A stretch of 16,445 nucleotides of DNA from Microcaldota archaeon. GTDB taxonomy: Archaea; Micrarchaeota; Micrarchaeia; Anstonellales; Anstonellaceae. Positions 12,801 to 16,445 of the stretch are shown piece by piece. The DNA lies in NCBI GenBank assembly GCA_023248665.1, contig JAHFEC010000010.1, forward strand, positions 1-16,445, in the 5' to 3' direction. The notes beneath the pieces are model-generated. The model saw nothing but the letters and a program-made list of their open reading frames with translations, did not search any database and was not told the DNA's origin. A program made the translations under genes and the position numbers. The first letter of the stretch is position 1. Every line of letters begins with the position of its first letter.

Positions 12801-15497
12801 ACGACCGGACACGAAATGCATCCGGTAAAGGTGAATCATCCGCAGCAAACCCTGCGGGTGGGAACCAGCGCGCGGGCGGTGGTGAACGAAGCGAAGCGGT
12901 TCGCCATACTCGACAAAGGCAGCGCCGCGAAGGCATTCACTCCCGCCGTGTTCGAGCTCGGGCGCGATTCCATATCCTCCCTCCTGCGCGGGCTTTTCAG
13001 CGCCGACGGCACGGTGGCAGATTACGGCGAGCGCAGCCAATATGTCTCGCTGGGCAGCTCCTCGATCGAACTTTTGGAGCAGGTGCAGCTGCTCCTGCTC
13101 GGTTTTGGCATCAAGGCCAAGCTGTACCGGAACCGGCGTCCGTCCGGCACAGAAACCAATCTTCTGCCCGACGGGCGCGGAGGGACGAAAGAATATCCGG
13201 TCCGGCAGATGCACGATCTGCGCATCAGCCGCTCGTCGCGCATCCTGTTCGAGCGCGAGATCGGTTTTCTTGCTTCCAGCCCAAAGGCCTCGGCCCTATC
13301 CCGGCTCAACGCCCATGTCGGGACCTATGCGGATGCGCTTGATGACCGGCTCGAGAGCTTGGAGTCGCTGGGGAAGCAGCCCGTGTACGACTTGACCGAA
13401 ACCCAGACCCACCATTTTGTCGCCAATGGCCTGGTGGTCCACAATTGCTCGGAATACATGTTCCTCGACGACACGGCCTGCAACCTCGCCAGCATCAACC
13501 TCGCCAAATTCCTCGACGAGGAGAGCGGGCTGTTCGACATCGAGGGCTACCTGCACGCCCTCCGCGTCTGGACCGTCGTGCTGGAGATATCGGTGCTCAT
13601 GGCCGGCTATCCCTCCAAGGAGATCGCCCTGCGCTCCTACCGCTACCGCACGCTGGGCTTGGGCTACGCCAACCTCGGCACCGTGCTCATGGTGCTGGGC
13701 ATCCCATACGACAGCCCGCCGGCGCTGGCCGTGGCCGGCGCGCTCACCTCCATGCTCACCGCGCAGGCCTACGCCACGTCGGCCGAGATGGCGCAGGCGC
13801 TCGGGCCGTTCGAGGCCTACGAGCGCAACCGTGAGCACATGCTGCGCGTGGTGCGCAACCACCGGCGCGCGGCCCACAACGCGCCGGCCAACGACTACGA
13901 GGGCCTCACCATCAAGCCCATGGGCATCGACCCGGCCCACTGCCCCCGCTATCTGGCGGAGGCCTCGCGCCAGGCATGGGACCGCGCCCTCTCGCTGGGC
14001 GAGCGCTGGGGCTTTCGCAATGCGCAGGCGACCGTCATCGCGCCCACGGGCACCATCGGCCTGCTGATGGACTGCGACACCACCGGCGTCGAGCCGGATT
14101 TTGCTATCGTCAAGTTCAAGAAACTGGCCGGCGGCGGGTATTTCAAGATCGTCAACCACTCGGTGAAGAAGGCGCTCAAGCGCCTCGGCTACTCGGCGTC
14201 CGAAGTCGAGGACATCGAGAAGCACGCGAAGGGGCACGGCACGCTCGCCGGCTCCCCCGTCCTCAACCGCGAGAGCCTGCTTTCCAAGGGCATCCCGGCC
14301 GACAAGCTCGACCTCATCGAGCGGCAGATGCCCTCGGTGTTCGACATCCGCTTCGCCTTCAACGCTTTTACGCTCGGCGAGGACCTCCTGCGCCGGCTCG
14401 GCGTGTCGGATGCGGATCTGCGCAACCCCAAGTTCGACCTCCTGCGCTTTTTGGGCTACGGCAAGGAGGAAATCGGCGCGGCCAACGATTACGTGTGCGG
14501 CACCATGACCCTTGAGGGCGCGCCTCACCTCAAACCCGAGCATTATCCCATCTTCGACTGCGCCTCCAAGTGCGGCAAGAAGGGCCAGCGGTTCATCCCC
14601 TATGCGGCCCACATCCGCATGATGGCCGCCACCCAGCCCTTCATCTCTGGCTCCATCTCCAAGACCATCAACATGCCGCGCGACTCCTCCGTCTCCGACG
14701 TGCAGGAGGCCTACCTCCTCTCCTGGCGCAGCATGCTCAAGTCCAACGCCCTCTACCGAGACGGCTCCAAGCTCTCCCAGCCGCTCAACGCCACCTCGGA
14801 TGCGGAAGAGGAGGAGCTGGCGGCCCTCCAGCAGCTGGCCGACGAGGCCGAGAAGGTGATGGATTCCGAGGCGGTGCAGGCCGTGCCGGTGCAGTCCATG
14901 CTCCAGCGCCACAAGCTGCCTTCCCGCCGCCGCGGGTTCGTGCAGGAGGCGCGCGTGGGTGGGCACAAGGTGTACCTCAAGACCGGCGAATACCCGGACG
15001 GCTCTCTAGGAGAAATCTTCATCGACATGTACAAGGAGGGCGCCGGCTACCGGGCGCTGCTCAACTGTTTTGCCATCGCGGTGTCGAAAGGATTGCAGTA
15101 CGGCGTGCCGCTCGAGGAGTTCGTGGACACCTTCACGTTCACGCGCTTCGACCCGGCCGGGCCGGTCTCGGGGCACGAGGCCGTCAAGAACGCCACCTCC
15201 ATCGTGGACTATGTGTTCCGCGTCATCGGCTACGAATACCTGCACCGCACCGATTTCGTGCACGTCAAGTCCGTGGAGAAGGCACCGGAAGCCGCGCAGA
15301 CCCGTTTGTTGCCGGGCGATTCGGCTCCGCCCGAACCGCCCCGATCCGACGAAGATTCCCAGCACGGGCGGATTCAGGAGGCCAAGGCGCTTGGCTACAC
15401 CGGAGACACGTGCGGCAACTGCGGCTCGATGAAAGTGAAGCGGAACGGCAGCTGCACGGTTTGTATTGATTGTGGCGAGACGAGCGGGTGCTCGTAG
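9828..15497 (+). CDS. nrdJ: B12-dependent ribonucleotide reductase with two inteins
   Basis: 1889-residue precursor; removing two inteins (363 and 364 residues) leaves about 1162 residues, the long bacterial-type class II reductase that uses adenosylcobalamin to make deoxyribonucleotides. Extein landmarks: SPQWFNNG, LHACFIQSVRDDL with the first redox Cys (208), FGSGTGTNFSSLRS, NASNPCSE with the thiyl-radical Cys (spliced 480) flanked by Asn and Glu, TACNLASINL with the partner Cys 11 residues on, ATVIAPTGTIGLLMDCDTTG, and the C-terminal cysteine-rich tail (CGNCGSMKVKRNG, then CIDCGETSGCS). No N-terminal ATP cone is seen. GTG 9780 is an in-frame alternative start, but ATG 9828 is preferred because GGGTG precedes it and the family homology begins afterwards. 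Extein codons are GC-rich with CGC arginines. Control is probably by the NrdR-like sites upstream. Confidence 0.93.
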   Translation: MGEKTKAGEEKATTEEIVVPSSGGLKVPRRFSKSGVDPFSQFEYEPRTSTIRNPDGSVVFSLTNIEVPKGWSQVATDILAQKYFRKAGVPLKDASGKPVLDPASGKPVYGSETSVKQIVKRLASSWRWWGERHDYFFSAEDAEAFEDELVYMLLSQMAAPNSPQWFNNGLALAYGIKGHAQGHYHVDPKTGQPVMAADTYTHPQLHACAEYRTQIYTEGGIRHIGEIVEGNLVGAQVFDGEAYTPILAVKYNGEKEVFRIRLRNGNYIDLTQDHLVLSAQERRKDGGKYEWKEVKSLRAGMRMQQPLVLDVREKNVFPDELAKARLAGWIVGDGSVGIYDGVMRLEIITVNDDEHESVLADIGEVFPIAHYWVTRFKTDDEKLKGRRIHLSGKKLHGFVDEYSLLRQGTMVSVPDRIMKASPQEKREFLKALFQADGCVRIAKGNANSGSICLTTISDNLSFGVLQLLNSIGIYSRINLNIDKRENRYDTKQVLIMYGSARQRFAEQIGFISTQKMAKLELLQKLVTNSKTLPIIREEEIIGIESEGIRKVYDIQTGSGKFLANGIVVHNCFIQSVRDDLVNEGGIFDLVTREARLFKFGSGTGTNFSSLRSAGEPLSGGGRSSGLMSFLKINDRAAGAIKSGGTTRRAAKMVIVDIDHPDVEEFVNWKAREEQKVAAMVAGSLVISKSLNKVMRVAREQSTTDFKANKALKQAVANALARSVPLNYILRALSLAAQGRSSIDFPVLDTHYEGEAYTTVSGQNSNNTVRVSNRFMEAVSQDGEWALLRRTDGQIARKVKARDLWNQISFAAWSCADPGLQFDDTINEWHTCPEDGRINASNPCVTGDTLISTEEGMVRIDRLTEKESKVLGSDGRMHPIAPAYRTGIKPVWLLRTKAGFSIKLTADHMVQTRNRGDVRASELTREDVLILSPPSFGSGKLDRRAAEFIGLLVGDGCLMGDQETAMVTLEPEAEEMAFSVAQGLTSWKAEHATTGHEMHPVKVNHPQQTLRVGTSARAVVNEAKRFAILDKGSAAKAFTPAVFELGRDSISSLLRGLFSADGTVADYGERSQYVSLGSSSIELLEQVQLLLLGFGIKAKLYRNRRPSGTETNLLPDGRGGTKEYPVRQMHDLRISRSSRILFEREIGFLASSPKASALSRLNAHVGTYADALDDRLESLESLGKQPVYDLTETQTHHFVANGLVVHNCSEYMFLDDTACNLASINLAKFLDEESGLFDIEGYLHALRVWTVVLEISVLMAGYPSKEIALRSYRYRTLGLGYANLGTVLMVLGIPYDSPPALAVAGALTSMLTAQAYATSAEMAQALGPFEAYERNREHMLRVVRNHRRAAHNAPANDYEGLTIKPMGIDPAHCPRYLAEASRQAWDRALSLGERWGFRNAQATVIAPTGTIGLLMDCDTTGVEPDFAIVKFKKLAGGGYFKIVNHSVKKALKRLGYSASEVEDIEKHAKGHGTLAGSPVLNRESLLSKGIPADKLDLIERQMPSVFDIRFAFNAFTLGEDLLRRLGVSDADLRNPKFDLLRFLGYGKEEIGAANDYVCGTMTLEGAPHLKPEHYPIFDCASKCGKKGQRFIPYAAHIRMMAATQPFISGSISKTINMPRDSSVSDVQEAYLLSWRSMLKSNALYRDGSKLSQPLNATSDAEEEELAALQQLADEAEKVMDSEAVQAVPVQSMLQRHKLPSRRRGFVQEARVGGHKVYLKTGEYPDGSLGEIFIDMYKEGAGYRALLNCFAIAVSKGLQYGVPLEEFVDTFTFTRFDPAGPVSGHEAVKNATSIVDYVFRVIGYEYLHRTDFVHVKSVEKAPEAAQTRLLPGDSAPPEPPRSDEDSQHGRIQEAKALGYTGDTCGNCGSMKVKRNGSCTVCIDCGETSGCS
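10449..11537 (+). other. Intein 1 of NrdJ (LAGLIDADG type)
   Basis: 363 residues beginning with Cys (CAEYRTQIYTEGG) and ending VVHN before extein Cys. Splicing block B is TQDH at intein residues 64-67; the C-terminal block reads KFLANGIVVHN. The two LAGLIDADG helices are LAGWIVGDGSV (about 119-129) and LKALFQADGCV (about 222-232), both with the acidic residue, so the homing endonuclease may be active. It sits between LHA and CFIQ, so its +1 nucleophile is the reductase's first redox Cys. Codons are rich in AGA, AGG and ATA, unlike the extein, pointing to recent acquisition. Confidence 0.93.
12354..13445 (+). other. Intein 2 of NrdJ (LAGLIDADG type)
   Basis: 364 residues beginning CVTGDTLIST and ending HFVANGLVVHN before extein Cys. 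Block B is TADH at intein residues 62-65. LAGLIDADG helices are FIGLLVGDG (about 105-113) and SLLRGLFSADGTV (about 209-221), both acidic. It interrupts NASNP/CSEY, so its +1 nucleophile is the thiyl-radical Cys. Codon use is GC-rich and close to the host gene, suggesting longer residence or a donor of similar composition. Beyond motif level it does not look closely related to intein 1. Confidence 0.93.
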
Positions 15498-15500
15498 AAG

Positions 15501-15530
15501 GCGTTTTTTTTATTTTTTTGTAATTTTTAT
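15501..15530 (+). terminator. T-tract terminator of nrdJ
   Basis: Four bases after the reductase stop, GCG is followed by T8, A, T7 and a further T-rich stretch. This is the kind of uridine-tract terminator archaeal RNA polymerase recognises without needing a stable hairpin. Confidence 0.65.
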
Positions 15531-15531
15531 T

Positions 15532-15555
15532 GGTAATTATAAAACAAAAGCCACC
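15532..15555 (+). repeat. Left terminal inverted repeat of the IS
   Basis: 24 bases pairing with 16422-16445 with five mismatches. Its inner GCCACC also forms a small hairpin with GGTGG at 15564-15568, which overlaps the transposase ribosome-binding sequence. Confidence 0.85.
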
Positions 15556-15572
15556 AGTTTATAGGTGGTTTT

Positions 15573-16412
15573 GTGAACATAACTGAATTCAAGTCCGTCG
15601 TGAAAACAGACAAAAGCGCGGCCAGATACTTCAAGCGGTTGTGTGCGAAAAAAGGCCATCATTTTTGCCCGAACTGCGGCAGGTCAAATCCGTATCATCT
15701 CTTCTCCGGAAGATACCGTTGCAGGCGTTGCCGCTCGGACTTCAACCTGTTCAGCGGACGCTGGCTTTCCAGCGTCCGGCTGCCGCCAGCCCAATGGCTC
15801 TGGATGATTAAGCTCTTTGATTTGGAGGTGAGCACCCGCAGGGCAGCCTACGAATTGGACATCAGCTATCCCACCGCGCTGCGGGCCATGGATGCCATCC
15901 GCAATGCAATCATAGACAACAGCCAGGTGCCCAAGGAGCTGGAAGGTGAGGTTGAGATGGACGAATCCTATTTTGGTGGAACACGCAAGGGCAAACGCGG
16001 CAGAGGGGCGGCTGGCAAGGTGCCGGTATTCGGAATTATCGAGAGAAAAGGCAGGGTCTGGGTGCAGCCGGTGAAGGATGTGACGGCCGACACCTTGATG
16101 GGCGCAACGGTGCGCAAGGTGCGCCACGGCAGCCTGGTCTACACGGACAAATGGAGGGGCTATGACTCATTGATGCTCTATGGCTATTCCCGCAAGGTCA
16201 TCAACCATTCCAAGCACTTTGTGCGGCAGAATGTCCATATTAATGGCATGGAGGGCTTCTGGTCCTATGCCAAGCAGCGGCTGATGAAGTTCCATGGGGT
16301 GGACCCATGGAAGTTCCCCATGTATCTCAAAGAGCAGGAATTTCGCTACAACAACCGCGATAAGGATATATTTCCTCTGGTGGCAACGTATCTTACAAGA
16401 ATGAAAGAATAA
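15573..16412 (+). CDS. IS1595-family DDE transposase
   Basis: 279 residues. The N-terminal zinc ribbon is visible as HFCPNCGRSN and RYRCRRCRSDFN (about residues 30-60), followed by a helical DNA-binding part (STRRAAYELDISYPTALRAM). The catalytic domain has Asp in VEMDESYFGG (about 129), Asp in LVYTDKWRGYD (about 190), and HINGMEGFWSYAKQRL (about 222-237), then EQEFRYNNR, the ISXO2-like/IS1595 pattern. GTG 15573 is preceded by GGTGG five bases upstream. The frame is intact with no stops, so the element may be active. The hairpin over the ribosome-binding sequence could limit transposase translation. Confidence 0.92.
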   Translation: MNITEFKSVVKTDKSAARYFKRLCAKKGHHFCPNCGRSNPYHLFSGRYRCRRCRSDFNLFSGRWLSSVRLPPAQWLWMIKLFDLEVSTRRAAYELDISYPTALRAMDAIRNAIIDNSQVPKELEGEVEMDESYFGGTRKGKRGRGAAGKVPVFGIIERKGRVWVQPVKDVTADTLMGATVRKVRHGSLVYTDKWRGYDSLMLYGYSRKVINHSKHFVRQNVHINGMEGFWSYAKQRLMKFHGVDPWKFPMYLKEQEFRYNNRDKDIFPLVATYLTRMKE

Positions 16413-16421
16413 GGAAAATCA

Positions 16422-16445
16422 GGTGGCTAAAGCTTTACAATTACC
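16422..16445 (-). repeat. Right terminal inverted repeat of the IS
   Basis: Reverse complement begins GGTAATTGTAAAGC and reaches GCCACC, matching the left end. It finishes exactly on the last base of the window, consistent with a contig break at a repeated element. Confidence 0.85.

Larger units (their letters stand above)
15532..16445 (+). mobile_element. IS1595-family insertion sequence
   Basis: A 914-base element bounded by terminal inverted repeats. The left end starts GGTAATTATAAA and the right end, read on the other strand, starts GGTAATTGTAAA; 19 of the first 24 bases match, including GCCACC at positions 19-24. It encodes one transposase and lies just after the nrdJ terminator. The family usually makes 8-base target duplications. 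The left candidate is TTTTTATT (15524-15531), but the right flank falls outside the window. Confidence 0.88.

Noticed and set aside
13296..14966. 556-residue open frame antisense to nrdJ
   Set aside because: A codon-bias shadow; the composition is low-complexity and the sense strand carries conserved reductase motifs throughout.

Overview
The window reads as a chromosomal segment of an archaeon with mixed base composition. The evidence is an archaeal-type tyrosyl-tRNA synthetase, transketolase split into two adjacent half-genes, TATA-box promoters (some placed for leaderless transcripts) and T-tract terminators alternating with Shine-Dalgarno starts. A small-genome DPANN lineage such as Diapherotrites or Micrarchaeota is a guess, not something the sequence proves. 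Several parts look bacterial or mobile: a long B12-dependent ribonucleotide reductase behind a tandem NrdR-like operator, a VapBC-like toxin-antitoxin pair and an IS1595-family insertion sequence.

Layout. 1-204: non-coding array of seven tightly spaced hairpins, partly in a 23-base register. 205-981 (-): a small helix-turn-helix protein and an unrecognised 174-residue protein, translationally coupled. 1146-3767 (+): rpe and the two halves of transketolase, one operon. 3799-4858: scrambled segment with a duplicated 3' piece of rpe, a NYN-domain nuclease gene, and two pairs of imperfect repeats around that gene. 4859-6172 (+): a uracil-DNA-glycosylase-superfamily gene and transaldolase. 6191-6208: perfect 18-base palindrome between convergent units. 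6270-8745 (-): tyrS then purD. 8830-9433 (-): AbrB-type antitoxin and PIN toxin with an inverted-repeat operator. 9434-9827: reductase control region. 9828-15497 (+): nrdJ interrupted by two LAGLIDADG inteins. 15532-16445: IS1595-family element whose right inverted repeat ends on the last base of the window.

How the genes work together. Rpe, transketolase and transaldolase make up most of the non-oxidative pentose phosphate pathway, which supplies ribose phosphate; PurD uses phosphoribosylamine in purine synthesis; NrdJ reduces ribonucleotides to deoxyribonucleotides. The window is thus centred on nucleotide supply. The nuclease and glycosylase genes sit as a lower-GC insertion inside the pentose phosphate cluster.

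Most notable points: (1) the hairpin array, in which arm sequences differ between units while pairing is kept; (2) two 16-base NrdR-box-like palindromes with a 16-base linker just downstream of an archaeal TATA box; (3) two inteins that each use a catalytic cysteine of the reductase as their +1 residue; (4) the rpe fragment and repeats recording rearrangement around the NYN gene.
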